Part shown: in pieces, positions 8,123 through 17,161 of the stretch
How the letters are laid out: every line of letters starts with the position of its first letter
Numbering within the stretch: the stretch's first letter is position 1
Source of the DNA: Actinomadura latina NBRC 106108
GTDB lineage: Bacteria > Actinomycetota > Actinomycetes > Streptosporangiales > Streptosporangiaceae
Direction: 5' to 3'
Length of the DNA stretch: 64,000 bases
Assembly: GCF_001552195.1 (NCBI RefSeq)
Contig: NZ_BCQS01000003.1
Coordinates: 248,001-312,000, forward strand
Notes under the pieces: generated by a model
Told to the model about the DNA's origin: nothing
Seen by the model: only the letters and a program-made list of their open reading frames with translations
The model's database searches: none
Position numbers and translations under genes: made by a program

Positions 8123-9199
8123 TCAGAAGGTGAGGACGGCCTTGCCGGCCGTGCCGTGCCGGGCGGCGTCGACGGCCTCGCCGATCCGCTCGAACGGGAA
8201 GTGCGCGACGATCCGGTCCACCGGGAAGCGGCCCGCCGCGTGCAGGGCGAGCAGTTCGGGCACGAAGACCTGCGGGACGGCGCCGCCGATGATGCCGGTG
8301 ATCGTGCGGCCGTTCAGCACGCTGCGCCAGTCGAAGGTCATCTCCTCGCTGGGGCCGACGCCGATGACGCCGCAGGTGCCGAGCGGGCCGAGCGCCTCGA
8401 CGGCGGTGCGCAGGACGTCCGCGCGGCCGGTGGTGTCGACGGCGAAGTCGAAGCCGTCCGGCGCGATGGAGCGCAGCTCGTCCGCGGCGCCGCCGCCGCC
8501 GGTCACGCCGTGGGTCGCGCCGAGTGAGCGGGCGGTGGCGAGCCGCTCGGTGTTGAGGTCGACGACGGCGATGGTCGTGCACCCGCTGAGGACGGCCGCG
8601 AGGACCGACGCGACGCCGACCGCGCCCGCCCCGAAGACCGCGATGGACGAGCCGGGCGAGGGGCGCAGCACGTTCAGCACGCCGCCCGCCCCGGTCTGGA
8701 AGCCGCAGCCGAACGGCCCGGCGAGCGTGAGGTCGGCGTCCTTGCCGATGGGCACCACGGCGCGCGCGGGGGCGATGACGTGGTCGGCGAACGACGACTG
8801 GCCGAGGAAGTGGGCGTTGATCTCCGTACCGTCCATCGAGACGGCGGAGGTACCGTCGGGTCTCCGTCCGCTGAAATTGAGCGCGTCGAACCGCGTGCAG
8901 TAGCCAGGGGAACCGGTCAGGCAGGGCCGGCAGCGGCCGCACGAGGCGAACGACAGCGCCACGTGGTCGCCGGGCGCGATCCCGGTGACCTGGTCGCCGG
9001 CCCGCTCGACGGTCCCGGCGCCCTCGTGCCCGAACACGGCGGGGGCGGCGGAGAACGTCGCGAACTCCAGGTCGGTGGCGCAGACGCCGACCGCGCTCAG
9101 CCGGACGAGGACCTCGTCCGGGCGGGGCGGCCCGAGTTCGACGTCCCGGAGGACGAAGGGCTCACCAGGCCGGTCCAGCACGGCGGCGGTGACGCGCAT
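8123..9199 (-). CDS. zinc-dependent alcohol dehydrogenase, aryl-alcohol dehydrogenase type
   Basis: The 358-residue MDR enzyme starts at the ATG preceded by GGGGGA. Catalytic zinc ligands are Cys40 (GVCATD), His58-Glu59 (GHEGAG) and Cys165; structural zinc Cys are 87, 90, 93 and 101. The GPFGCGFQTGAG segment around Cys165 is characteristic of benzyl/aryl-alcohol dehydrogenases, and GAGAVG near 189 binds NAD. It probably oxidises a primary alcohol, perhaps made by the P450 encoded 61 bases downstream on the same strand, to an aldehyde. An aldehyde dehydrogenase gene starts divergently 76 bases away behind an overlapping promoter, so the three genes form an oxidation module. Confidence 0.92.
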   Translation of the reverse strand: MRVTAAVLDRPGEPFVLRDVELGPPRPDEVLVRLSAVGVCATDLEFATFSAAPAVFGHEGAGTVERAGDQVTGIAPGDHVALSFASCGRCRPCLTGSPGYCTRFDALNFSGRRPDGTSAVSMDGTEINAHFLGQSSFADHVIAPARAVVPIGKDADLTLAGPFGCGFQTGAGGVLNVLRPSPGSSIAVFGAGAVGVASVLAAVLSGCTTIAVVDLNTERLATARSLGATHGVTGGGGAADELRSIAPDGFDFAVDTTGRADVLRTAVEALGPLGTCGVIGVGPSEEMTFDWRSVLNGRTITGIIGGAVPQVFVPELLALHAAGRFPVDRIVAHFPFERIGEAVDAARHGTAGKAVLTF

Positions 9200-9227
9200 G
9201 AGAATTCCCCCAGCACATTTCACAGAA

Positions 9228-9269
9228 AGATACGGCATCTTGACATGCGGGATAGGTGCGGTCAAGGAT
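9228..9269. promoter_or_regulatory. overlapping divergent promoters with a weak copy of the island operator
   Basis: Plus strand: TTGACA (9240-9245), 18 bases, AAGGAT (9264-9269), with the aldehyde dehydrogenase ATG seven bases further, so that mRNA may be leaderless. Minus strand: TTGACC (complement of 9260-9265), 17 bases, CAAGAT (complement of 9237-9242), driving the alcohol dehydrogenase/P450 unit. The two promoters overlap almost completely. The inverted repeat AGAT-ACGGC-ATCT (9228-9240) covers the minus-strand -10 and shares its right half, GCATCT, with the operator sites found at 19108 and 23519. Confidence 0.55.
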
Positions 9270-9275
9270 TCCGGC

Positions 9276-10733
9276 ATGTCCCCACTTGAAATCCCGGTCT
9301 CCCAGCAGCTCATCGACGGTGCGTGGACCCCAGCCGGGAACGGCGCGGGCCTTCCCGTCCTCGATCCGGCGAACGGCCGTCCCCTCCAGGAGATCGCCCG
9401 CGGGGGCGCGGCGGACGTCGACGCGGCGGTCGCCGCGGCCCGGCGCGCGTTCCCCGGCTGGGCCGCGACCTCGGCGTCCGAGCGCGGCGCGCTGCTGGGC
9501 CGCTGGGCGGCGCTGATCATGGAGCGGGTCGAGGAGCTGGCCCGGGTCGAGGCGCGGGACGTGGGCAAGCCGCTGTCCGGCGGCCGGCTGAACACGTTCA
9601 TCGCGCACGGCATCGTCGAGTACTTCGCCGGCGCGGCCGACAAGCTCACCGGCGTCACGCTGCCCACCCGCACCCCGGACTACCTGGGCTTCACGATCCC
9701 CGAGCCGTACGGTGTGTGCGCGGTCGCCATCCCCTGGAACGTTCCGATGCTGCTGGCCGCCGCCAACGTCGCGCCCGCGCTCGCGGCCGGCAACACGGTC
9801 GTGCTCAAGCCGTCCGAGATCGCCCCGCTCGGGCCGATGGCGCTGGCCGAGCTGGCGCGCGGAGCCGGGTTCCCGCCCGGCGTCCTCAACGTGGTCACCG
9901 GGCTCGGCACGGAGGCGGGCGTCGCGCTCACCGCGCACCCCGGCGTCGACCACATCAGCTTCGTCGGCTCGACCGTCACCGGCCGCGCGGTGATGCGCGC
10001 CGCGGCGGCCAACCTGGTGCCGGTCAAGCTGGAGCTGGGCGGCAAGTCGCCGAACGTGGTGTTCGCGGACGCCGACCTCGACGCGGCGATCCCGGCGATC
10101 GTCGGGTCCATCACCGAGAACGCCGGCCAGAACTGCTACGCGGGCTCGCGGCTGCTCGTCGAGGAGCCGGTCCGCGCCGAGGTGACCGAGCGCGTGGTGG
10201 CGGGCATGCGCGCCGTCCGGCTCGGCACCTGGGACCAGGACCTCGACATGGGGCCGCTGGTCAGCCGGGCCCAGTACGAGCGGGTCCTCGGCTTTCTGGA
10301 GGAGGCGCCTCGCGCGGGCGCCCGCGTGCTGACCGGCGGCGTGAAGGGCGAGGTGCCGGACGGCGGCTGGTTCGTCGCGCCGACCGTCCTGGACGACGTG
10401 GACCCCGGCATGCGGGTCGTCCGCGAGGAGGTCTTCGGGCCGGTCCTGACCATCCAGGGCTTCACCGGCACCGGCCAGGCGGTCGAGCTGATGAACGGCA
10501 CCGACTTCGGGCTGCTGGCGTGCGTGTGGACCGATGACGTGTCGCGGGCGCTGCGCGTGGCCGGGGACGTGCGGTCCGGGCAGGTCGCGGTGAACCAGTT
10601 CCACGACGCGGGCGTGATCGGTTTCCCGTTCAACATGCAGAAGGACAGCGGGTTCAGCGCGGGCGGCGGTTACGCGGCCCTGCGCGAGTACACGCGGGAG
10701 AAGGCGGTGGCGGTCCGGCTGCTGGACCGCTGA
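9276..10733 (+). CDS. NAD(P)-dependent aldehyde dehydrogenase
   Basis: A 485-residue ALDH-superfamily enzyme. Key residues are Lys178 (LKPSE), the cofactor loop FVGSTVTG (229-236), Glu253 (LELGGKSP) as general base and Cys287 (NAGQNCYAGSR) as nucleophile. It should oxidise an aldehyde to the acid, most simply the product of the divergent alcohol dehydrogenase. I chose the ATG at MSPLEIPVSQ. AAGGAT just upstream could be a Shine-Dalgarno, but it also fits as the -10 box, seven bases before the ATG, as in the hydrolase gene at 19164. Confidence 0.93.
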   Translation: MSPLEIPVSQQLIDGAWTPAGNGAGLPVLDPANGRPLQEIARGGAADVDAAVAAARRAFPGWAATSASERGALLGRWAALIMERVEELARVEARDVGKPLSGGRLNTFIAHGIVEYFAGAADKLTGVTLPTRTPDYLGFTIPEPYGVCAVAIPWNVPMLLAAANVAPALAAGNTVVLKPSEIAPLGPMALAELARGAGFPPGVLNVVTGLGTEAGVALTAHPGVDHISFVGSTVTGRAVMRAAAANLVPVKLELGGKSPNVVFADADLDAAIPAIVGSITENAGQNCYAGSRLLVEEPVRAEVTERVVAGMRAVRLGTWDQDLDMGPLVSRAQYERVLGFLEEAPRAGARVLTGGVKGEVPDGGWFVAPTVLDDVDPGMRVVREEVFGPVLTIQGFTGTGQAVELMNGTDFGLLACVWTDDVSRALRVAGDVRSGQVAVNQFHDAGVIGFPFNMQKDSGFSAGGGYAALREYTREKAVAVRLLDR

Positions 10734-10751
10734 GGGTTTTGCTCCGGGGTG

Positions 10752-10823
10752 TTGACACGCCCACGCGGCGAGGTTCAGAGTGTGCGTCACATTGCGAGTC
10801 GCTGGTTCGCAATGCGAGATGAG
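10752..10823 (+). promoter_or_regulatory. promoter and operator of the MDR/amidohydrolase/importer unit
   Basis: TTGACA (10752-10757), 18 bases, then CAGAGT (10776-10781). Just downstream, over the expected start point, CATTGCGA (10790-10797) and TCGCAATG (10807-10814) form a perfect 8-bp inverted repeat, and AATGCGAGATGAG (10811-10823) is a reverse copy of the island operator half-site. The position suggests repression. Confidence 0.6.
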
Positions 10824-10852
10824 TTCGACGGCGGAATCGGCCGGAGGTCCTG

Positions 10853-11881
10853 GTGAGAGCACTGGTCCAGACTGCGTTCGGCGGCCCGGAGGTGGTGTCG
10901 CTGCGACGCGTCCCCGACCCGGTCCCCGGGCCGCGGGACGTGCTCGTGCGCGTCGGGGCCTGCGCGCTGAACCGGCTGGACGTCCTGCAGCGGCGCGGCC
11001 CGGCCGTGCTGCCCGGCTTCCGCCTCCCGCACATCGCCGGGATGGACGTCGCCGGGCACGTCGAGGCGGCCGGCGGCGAGGTGCCCGGCGTCGCGGCCGG
11101 CGACCGCGTCGTCATCGACCCGACGCTCGGCTGCGGGACGTGCCGCCGGTGCGGCGCCGGCGAACCCGGGCACTGCACCTCGGTCCGCGTCGTCGGCGGC
11201 AACATCGCCGGCGGGTTCGCCGAGTACGTCGCGGTGCCCGCGCGGCTCGTCCACCGCGTCCCCGACCACGTCGGGCTCGCCGAGGCCGCCGCGCTGCCCT
11301 CGGCGTGGAGCACCGCCTGGCACGCCACGCTGACCGTCGGCGCGGTGACCGCCGGGGAGACCGTGCTGGTGCAGGCCGCCGCGAGCGGGGTGAGCATCGC
11401 CGCCGTCCAGCTCGCCAAGCGCGCCGGGGCCCGGGTGGTCGCGGTCGCCGGCAGCGACGCCAAGCTCGCGCTCGCCGGGGACCTCGGCGCCGACCTGCTG
11501 GTCCACGGCGACGCCGACGTGCCGGCGGCGGTGCGCCGCTACACCGGCGGCGAGGGCGCCGACGTCGCGCTCGACCACGTGGGCGCGGCGACCTGGCAGG
11601 CGTCGATGGACTCCCTGCGCGCCGGCGGCCGGCTGGTGACGTTCGGCAACACCACCGGCGACGAGGTCACGATCTCCCTCGCGGGCGTCTACCACCGCGG
11701 GCTCCGGCTGCTCGGGTCGGGCGCCTACACCGAGGCCGAGTTCGCCGCGATGCTCGCCGCCTACTACGGCGGCGGCCTGCGGGTCGTCCGGATGGCCGAG
11801 TACGGGCTGGACGAGCTGCCCGCCGCGTTCGCCGCCGCCGAGTCGCGCACGGCCATCGGCAAGGTCCTGGTCCGCCCATGA
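10853..11881 (+). CDS. zinc-binding MDR-family oxidoreductase (quinone reductase/alcohol dehydrogenase-like)
   Basis: A 342-residue medium-chain dehydrogenase/reductase; the GTG start has GGAGG six bases upstream. Cys37 and the GMDVAG segment (in place of GHE) stand at the catalytic zinc site, while Cys94, 97, 100 and 108 form the structural zinc lobe. The Rossmann loop is VLVQAAASGVS near 170, lacking a third Gly, as in quinone reductase relatives. Substrate is unknown; it could reduce or oxidise a ring or side-chain carbonyl of the island's substrate. It is the first gene of a tightly packed plus-strand unit and overlaps the next gene by the ATGA pattern. Confidence 0.88.
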   Translation: MRALVQTAFGGPEVVSLRRVPDPVPGPRDVLVRVGACALNRLDVLQRRGPAVLPGFRLPHIAGMDVAGHVEAAGGEVPGVAAGDRVVIDPTLGCGTCRRCGAGEPGHCTSVRVVGGNIAGGFAEYVAVPARLVHRVPDHVGLAEAAALPSAWSTAWHATLTVGAVTAGETVLVQAAASGVSIAAVQLAKRAGARVVAVAGSDAKLALAGDLGADLLVHGDADVPAAVRRYTGGEGADVALDHVGAATWQASMDSLRAGGRLVTFGNTTGDEVTISLAGVYHRGLRLLGSGAYTEAEFAAMLAAYYGGGLRVVRMAEYGLDELPAAFAAAESRTAIGKVLVRP

Positions 11882-13362
11882 CCGAAGCCTCCCTCGCACC
11901 CTCCCCCGAAGCATCCCTCCTGGTCACCGGCGGCACGGTCGTGACGATGGCGCCGGACCGCGCGGTCGTCACCGGCGCCACCGTCGCGGTCACGGGCGAC
12001 CGCATCACGGCGATCGGCCCGTACCGGACGCTCCGCGCCGGGCACCCCGGCGCCGCCGAGCTGGACGCGGCCGGCTGCGTCGTCATCCCCGGCCTGATCA
12101 ACGCGCACCAGCACTGCACCGTGGACCCGCTGATCCGCAGCGTCATCCCGGACGACATCGACGCCCAGGAGGCGATCTTCGGCTGGGCGGTGCCGCTGCA
12201 CGCCCTGGTCACCGGCGACGACGACGAGCTGTCCGCGGCCCTCACCGCCGCCGAGTCGCTGCTGCGCGGGGTCACCACCGTCCTGGAGCCGGGCACCGTC
12301 GCCCATCCCGGCCGGGTCGCCGCCGGGCTGGCCGCGGCCGGGATCCGGGGACGCGTCGGCGGCTGGGGCTGGGACGCCCCGGACGTCCCGTACTCCCTGC
12401 CCGCCGCCGAGGCGCTGGCCCGGCAGGAGGAGACGGTGCGGAGCCTGCCCCGCGACGGCCTCGTCACCGGCTGGATCACCCTGGTCGGCCACGACCTCGT
12501 CAGCGACGAGCTGTTCGCCGGCGCGGCGGACCTGGCCGAACGGCTCGGCACGGCGATGACCTGGCACATGTCCCCCGGTCCGGGCGACGCCGAGTCCTAC
12601 CTGCGGCGCACCGGCGCCCGCCCGCTCGTGCACCTGCGCCGGCTCGGCGTGCTCGGGCCGCGGCTGCTGCTCGGGCACGCGGTGTGGCTCGACGACGACG
12701 AGGTCGCCGCCGTCCTGGAGACCCGCACCGCCGTGGCGTCCTGTCCCGGCGCCTACCTGCGGCTCGGCCAGGGCTACACGCGGGCCGGGCGGCACGGCGA
12801 GCTGGTCCGCCGCGGCGGCCGGGTCGCGCTCGGCTGCGACGCCCACAACGCCGGCGACGCGCCCGACGTGCTGCGCGCCGCCGGGCTGCTGGCCGGCCTG
12901 GAGAACGACCGCGGCGGCTGGCCGCTGCGCGCCGACGAGGCGTTCGCGCTGGCCACCCGCGGCGGCGCCGAGGCGGCCGGCCTCGGCGGCCTGACCGGCT
13001 CGATCGAGGTCGGCAAGGCCGCCGACCTGGTCGTCCTCGACGCCCGCGACCTCGCCTGGGCACCGCCCGGCGACCTCGCGGCGCACCTGGTGTGGGGCGC
13101 CCCGAGCCACACCGTCCGCGACGTCGTCGTCGCCGGGCGGACCGTGGTGCGGGACCGCCGGCTCACCACCCTCGACACCGGCGCACTGCGCCGGGAAGCG
13201 GCGGAACGGTCGGCCGCGCTGCTGCGCGCGGCCGGCCTGGACGTCCCCCGCCGCTGGCCGGTGATCCCCGCGGACGCTCCGCGGGGACCCGGCGACCACG
13301 GCTCCCGCCCCCTCCCACGTTCGACCGTCCGATCGAAAGGACCCTGTGGTGAAGAACCGTAA
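11878..13362 (+). CDS. TrzA/AtzB-like amidohydrolase (cyclic-amidine or chlorohydrolase/deaminase type)
   Basis: A 494-residue mononuclear metal hydrolase. Residues 15-70 are the split beta domain; the barrel carries NAHQHC (His77, His79), TWH (His230), GHAVWL (His267) and GCDAHN (Asp321), the ligand set of the S-adenosylhomocysteine/guanine deaminase and triazine hydrolase group. Family reactions remove amino, alkylamino or chloro groups from N-rich rings. It is translationally coupled to the MDR gene (ATGA) and its last 14 bases overlap the importer's binding-protein gene, so it probably acts on the imported compound. The last 35 residues run beyond the usual end. Confidence 0.87.
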   Translation: MTEASLAPSPEASLLVTGGTVVTMAPDRAVVTGATVAVTGDRITAIGPYRTLRAGHPGAAELDAAGCVVIPGLINAHQHCTVDPLIRSVIPDDIDAQEAIFGWAVPLHALVTGDDDELSAALTAAESLLRGVTTVLEPGTVAHPGRVAAGLAAAGIRGRVGGWGWDAPDVPYSLPAAEALARQEETVRSLPRDGLVTGWITLVGHDLVSDELFAGAADLAERLGTAMTWHMSPGPGDAESYLRRTGARPLVHLRRLGVLGPRLLLGHAVWLDDDEVAAVLETRTAVASCPGAYLRLGQGYTRAGRHGELVRRGGRVALGCDAHNAGDAPDVLRAAGLLAGLENDRGGWPLRADEAFALATRGGAEAAGLGGLTGSIEVGKAADLVVLDARDLAWAPPGDLAAHLVWGAPSHTVRDVVVAGRTVVRDRRLTTLDTGALRREAAERSAALLRAAGLDVPRRWPVIPADAPRGPGDHGSRPLPRSTVRSKGPCGEEP

Positions 13363-14431
13363 ACCGGTACGGATCGCGGGCGCTGCGTTCGCGTGCGCCA
13401 CCCTGTTCGCGCTGGCCGGCTGCGCCGAGACCGACGCCACCGCCAACCAGAGCACCGGTAGCGGCGGGGCGGGCGGCGTGCTGCCCGGCGAGCCCGACGT
13501 CAACGGCGACGGCAAGGTCGTCATCGGCGTGCTCAGCCCCGGCGACATCAACGACAACGGCTACTACGAGAGCTTCGTGACCGGTGCCGAGAGCTTCGCC
13601 AAGGCGAAGGGCTGGACGGTCATCAAGCGCGGCAGCGTCCCCGAGAGCGAGGCGCTCAGCGCGGCCCGCGCCCTCTGCCAGCAGAAGGTGGACATGGTCG
13701 CGCTCGGCGCGTCCGAGCTGAAGGACGCGATCCCCGCCTCGGAGGAGGCGGTGTGCCAGAAGACCACCTGGTACGTCCCGAGCTCCGGCAACGTCCAGCA
13801 GACCCCCAAGATCATGCTGTCCACCGACGACCCGGCGCAGAGCATCCTGTCGGCCGGGTACGCGACCGGCGTCCTGATGCAGGCGCGCGGCACCAAGAAG
13901 GCCGCGTTCGTGGCCGGCATGGAGCTCGACTTCAACATCAACGCCTCCAAGGCGTTCAAGGCGGGCATCCGCTCGGTGATCCCGGACGCGACCGTCACCA
14001 CCACCTACGCCGGCGACCAGGACGACGCCGCCAAGGCCAAGGAGGCCGTGCAGGCGCAGATCGACCAGGGCGTCGGGGCCGTCTACCCGTACCTCGGCGG
14101 CTCCACCGACGCCGCCACGAAGCTCGCCAACACCAAGAAGCTCATCACGCTGACCCCGGGCACCGACCGGTGCGCCTCCACCGACCCGAAGTTCGACCTC
14201 TCGGTGCTGTTCAGCCCCGGCGACTACTTCACCGAGGCGCTGAAGCTGTTCGAGGCCGGGAAGCTCGAAATGGGCGTGCAGAAGGTGTGGACGATCGGCA
14301 AGGACCCGTACCCCACCGTCAAGCTCTGCGGCGACGACGCCGAGGCCAAGCAGAAGATCGAGGCGTTCATGCGGGACATCGCGAGCGGGAAGATCGACGC
14401 CGCCGCGGAAGTGGAGAGGCTCGGCGGCTGA
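13349..14431 (+). CDS. BMP-family ABC transporter substrate-binding lipoprotein
   Basis: I chose the second of two adjacent GTG codons, seven bases after AAGGA. The 360-residue product has a lipoprotein signal ending in FALAGC (Cys25), so it is anchored outside the membrane. The body is a PBP1-type fold of the basic-membrane-protein/PnrA family, with GVLSPGDINDNGYYESFVTGA after the linker and a C-terminal FMRDIASGKID helix. Characterised members bind nucleosides. ATPase and two permease genes follow directly. Its place inside an aromatic-type catabolic island suggests that it binds the island's substrate rather than nucleosides. Confidence 0.92.
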   Translation: MKNRKPVRIAGAAFACATLFALAGCAETDATANQSTGSGGAGGVLPGEPDVNGDGKVVIGVLSPGDINDNGYYESFVTGAESFAKAKGWTVIKRGSVPESEALSAARALCQQKVDMVALGASELKDAIPASEEAVCQKTTWYVPSSGNVQQTPKIMLSTDDPAQSILSAGYATGVLMQARGTKKAAFVAGMELDFNINASKAFKAGIRSVIPDATVTTTYAGDQDDAAKAKEAVQAQIDQGVGAVYPYLGGSTDAATKLANTKKLITLTPGTDRCASTDPKFDLSVLFSPGDYFTEALKLFEAGKLEMGVQKVWTIGKDPYPTVKLCGDDAEAKQKIEAFMRDIASGKIDAAAEVERLGG

Positions 14432-14432
14432 C

Positions 14433-15998
14433 ATGACCGATCATCGTGACGGGGCCAGAGCGCCCGCGCTGGCGCTGCGCGGGATCGGCAAGTCCTACGG
14501 GCGGGTCGTGGCGTGCGACGCGGTGGACCTGACCGTCCACCGCGGCGAGATCCACGGCCTGCTCGGCGAGAACGGCGCGGGCAAGTCCACCCTGATGAAG
14601 ATCCTGCTCGGGCTCGTCCGGCGGGACACCGGGACGATCCACCACGACGGCCGCCCGGTGGACGTCGCCGGGCCGCAGGAGGCCATCGCGCTCGGCATCG
14701 GCATGGTGCACCAGCACTTCAGCCTCGTCGAGCCGCTGACCGTCTGGGAGAACATCACGCTCGGCGACACCGGCAGGGTCGACCGCGGGCGGGCGTGCGC
14801 CCAGGTCGCGGAGGTCGGCGAGCGGTACGGGCTGCCGATCGACCCGCTCGCCCCGGTGTCGCGGCTGTCGGCCGGGGAGCGGCAGCGGGTCGAGCTGATC
14901 AAGTGCCTGCGCCGGGACCCGTCCGTCCTCGTGCTGGACGAGCCCACCTCGGTGCTCACCCAGGCCGAGTCGGCGGAGCTGTTCGGCGTGCTGCGCGAGG
15001 TCGTCGCCGGGGAGGACCGCGCGGTGGTCCTGATCAGCCACAAGCTGGCGGAGATCAGCACGGCCACCGACCGGGTGACGGTGCTGCGCAGGGGCCGGGT
15101 CGCGTTCCACAGCGCGACCGCGGAAACGTCCGCGCAGGAACTGGCCCGGCAGATGGTCGGCCGGGACGTGTCGCTGCGCGCCGAGGCCGCCGCCCTCGGC
15201 ATGCTCCCGGTCGAGCGCCGGAACAAACCGGAGCCGGCCGAGCCGGAACCGGCGGAGACGCCGGCGCTGCGGCTGTCGGGCGTCACCGTCCGGTCCGAGG
15301 GGGTCACGCTGCTGGACGACTTCGGCATCGAGGTCGCGCCCGGCGAGATCGTCGGGCTGTACGGGGTGGAGGGCAACGGCCAGGCCGTGCTGGGCGACCT
15401 GCTCGCCGGCCTGGTCGAACCGGCCGCCGGGTCGGTCGAGGTCAACGGCGCCCTCGTCGATCCGGCCCGGCCCGGGGCGCTGCACCGGGCGGGGCTCGGC
15501 ATCATCCCGGAGGACCGGCACGCGTCCGGCGTCGTCCTGGACATGAGCGTCGCCGACAACCTGGTGATGAAGTCGCTGGGCGGCGTCAGCGGCCGGCTGT
15601 TCGTCGACCGGCGCCGCAAGCAGGAGCTGGCGCGGCGGCTGGCGGCCGAGTTCAACATCATCACCTCGTCGCTGGACGTGCCGGTCCGCAGCCTGTCGGG
15701 CGGCAACCAGCAGCGGGTGGTGCTCGCCCGGGAGATGTCGGCGGACCCGTCGGTCCTGGTCGCCGCGCAGCCCACCCACGGCCTGGACGTCGGCGCCATC
15801 GAGGACATGTACCTGCGGCTGCGCAAGGCCGCGTCCGGCGGGGTGGCGGTGCTGCTGATCACCACCGAGCTGGAGGAGGTCATGGCGCTGGCGTCGCGGA
15901 TCGCGGTCATCTCCCGGGGCCGCGTCGCGGGCGTCGTGCCGACCGCCGAGGCCAGCTCCGAGCGCCTCGGCATGCTCCTGGGAGGTGTCGCGGCGTGA
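14433..15998 (+). CDS. BMP/nucleoside-type ABC importer, double ATPase subunit
   Basis: A 521-residue protein of two fused ABC domains. The first has GENGAGKS (Walker A, near 42-49), LSAGERQRVE and LVLDEPTSVLT; the second has a degenerate Walker A, GVEGNGQA, with LSGGNQQRVV as signature, and AAQPTHGLD in place of the usual Walker B acid pattern. One intact and one altered site is normal for this family (sugar and nucleoside double ATPases). It starts one base after the binding-protein stop and overlaps the first permease by GTGA. Confidence 0.94.
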   Translation: MTDHRDGARAPALALRGIGKSYGRVVACDAVDLTVHRGEIHGLLGENGAGKSTLMKILLGLVRRDTGTIHHDGRPVDVAGPQEAIALGIGMVHQHFSLVEPLTVWENITLGDTGRVDRGRACAQVAEVGERYGLPIDPLAPVSRLSAGERQRVELIKCLRRDPSVLVLDEPTSVLTQAESAELFGVLREVVAGEDRAVVLISHKLAEISTATDRVTVLRRGRVAFHSATAETSAQELARQMVGRDVSLRAEAAALGMLPVERRNKPEPAEPEPAETPALRLSGVTVRSEGVTLLDDFGIEVAPGEIVGLYGVEGNGQAVLGDLLAGLVEPAAGSVEVNGALVDPARPGALHRAGLGIIPEDRHASGVVLDMSVADNLVMKSLGGVSGRLFVDRRRKQELARRLAAEFNIITSSLDVPVRSLSGGNQQRVVLAREMSADPSVLVAAQPTHGLDVGAIEDMYLRLRKAASGGVAVLLITTELEEVMALASRIAVISRGRVAGVVPTAEASSERLGMLLGGVAA

Positions 15999-17161
15999 CG
16001 GAGACGGACCGTTCGGCGCGGCGGCTCGCCGCCGCGCTGAACCCGGCGTCCGGCGGGGTGCGGGTGGCCGCGGCCACCGCGGTCGCGGTCGCGCTGGCGC
16101 TGGCGGTGTCGTCGGTGCTGGTGGCGGCGACCGGCGGGTCCCCGACCGGGGCCGTGACCGCGCTGTACGACGGGAGCCTGGCGAGTCCGGCGGCGATCAG
16201 CTCCACGCTGCTGTACACGGCGCCGCTGCTGCTGGTGGCGGTGGGGACGTGCGTGTGCGTCCGGGCCGGCGTGTTCAACCTGGGCCAGGAGGGCCAGGTG
16301 CTCATCGGCGCGCTGGCCGGCGCGGCGGTCGGGCTGCGGCTGGCCCTGCCGGGCCCGGCGCTGCTGGTGGTCGCGCTGGTCGCGGCGGCGCTGGCGGGCG
16401 GGGCGTGGGCCGGGGTCAGCTCGCTGATGCACCGGTTCCGCGGCGTCAACATCGTGGTGAGCACGCTGCTGATGACGTTCCTGGCGCAGCAGCTCGTCTC
16501 GTTCGCGGTGAACACCCCGTGGCTGCTGCAGGAGACGCGGCTCGGGAACGCGACGGTCTCGCCGCAGTCCAACCGGCTGCCGGCGAACGGGCTGCTCGGC
16601 TCGTTCGGCGAGTATCCGGGCCTGCAGGTCAACGCCGGGCTGCTGGTCGCGCTCGTCGCGGCCGTGGTGATCGCCGTGCTGATCGCGCGCAGCCGGTGGG
16701 GTTTCCGGCTGACGATGCTCGGCCTGAACCCGCGGGCCGCGCGGCACGCCGGGGTGCGGGTCGCGGCGCTCAGCGGGACGGCGCTCGCCGTGTCGGGCGC
16801 GTTCGCGGGCGTGGCCGGAGCCGTGCTGCTCGCCAGCCCGGTCGGCACGAACCGGCTGCAGGGCGGCATCTCCAACAACATCGGCTGGGACGGCCTGCTG
16901 GTCGCGCTGGTCGCCCGCAACCGGCCGCTCGCGGCGGTCCCCGTCGCGCTGCTGTTCGGCGTGCTGCGCTCCGGGGGAGGGTTCCTGGCGTCGACCGGCG
17001 TCCCGCACTTCCTGGTGGACGTGGTCAAGTCGCTGCTGGTGCTGGCGTTCGTGGTCCCGCCGGTCGTGACGGAGGCGCTGCGCCGCCGGCGCGAGAGTCG
17101 CGGAACCAGGGCCGGCGCGGACGTCCCTGCGTCCAGAGCGAAGGAGGCGGTCCCCTCATGA
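15995..17161 (+). CDS. BMP/nucleoside-type ABC importer, permease 1
   Basis: A 388-residue polytopic membrane protein of the BPD_transp_2 family. The GTG start overlaps the upstream stop and has GGGAGG nine bases before it. Hydrophobic helices begin near residue 22; the conserved FNLGQEGQVLIGAL loop near 90 and the GLNPRAARHAGV coupling segment near 240 identify the larger nucleoside-importer permease. The extra C-terminal 25 residues are polar. The end overlaps the second permease start (ATGA). Confidence 0.92.
   Translation: MTETDRSARRLAAALNPASGGVRVAAATAVAVALALAVSSVLVAATGGSPTGAVTALYDGSLASPAAISSTLLYTAPLLLVAVGTCVCVRAGVFNLGQEGQVLIGALAGAAVGLRLALPGPALLVVALVAAALAGGAWAGVSSLMHRFRGVNIVVSTLLMTFLAQQLVSFAVNTPWLLQETRLGNATVSPQSNRLPANGLLGSFGEYPGLQVNAGLLVALVAAVVIAVLIARSRWGFRLTMLGLNPRAARHAGVRVAALSGTALAVSGAFAGVAGAVLLASPVGTNRLQGGISNNIGWDGLLVALVARNRPLAAVPVALLFGVLRSGGGFLASTGVPHFLVDVVKSLLVLAFVVPPVVTEALRRRRESRGTRAGADVPASRAKEAVPS

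Noticed and set aside
9200..9673. N-terminal extension of the alcohol dehydrogenase
   Set aside because: The extension overlaps the divergent aldehyde dehydrogenase and the promoter region; the enzyme fold starts at MRVTAAVLD.
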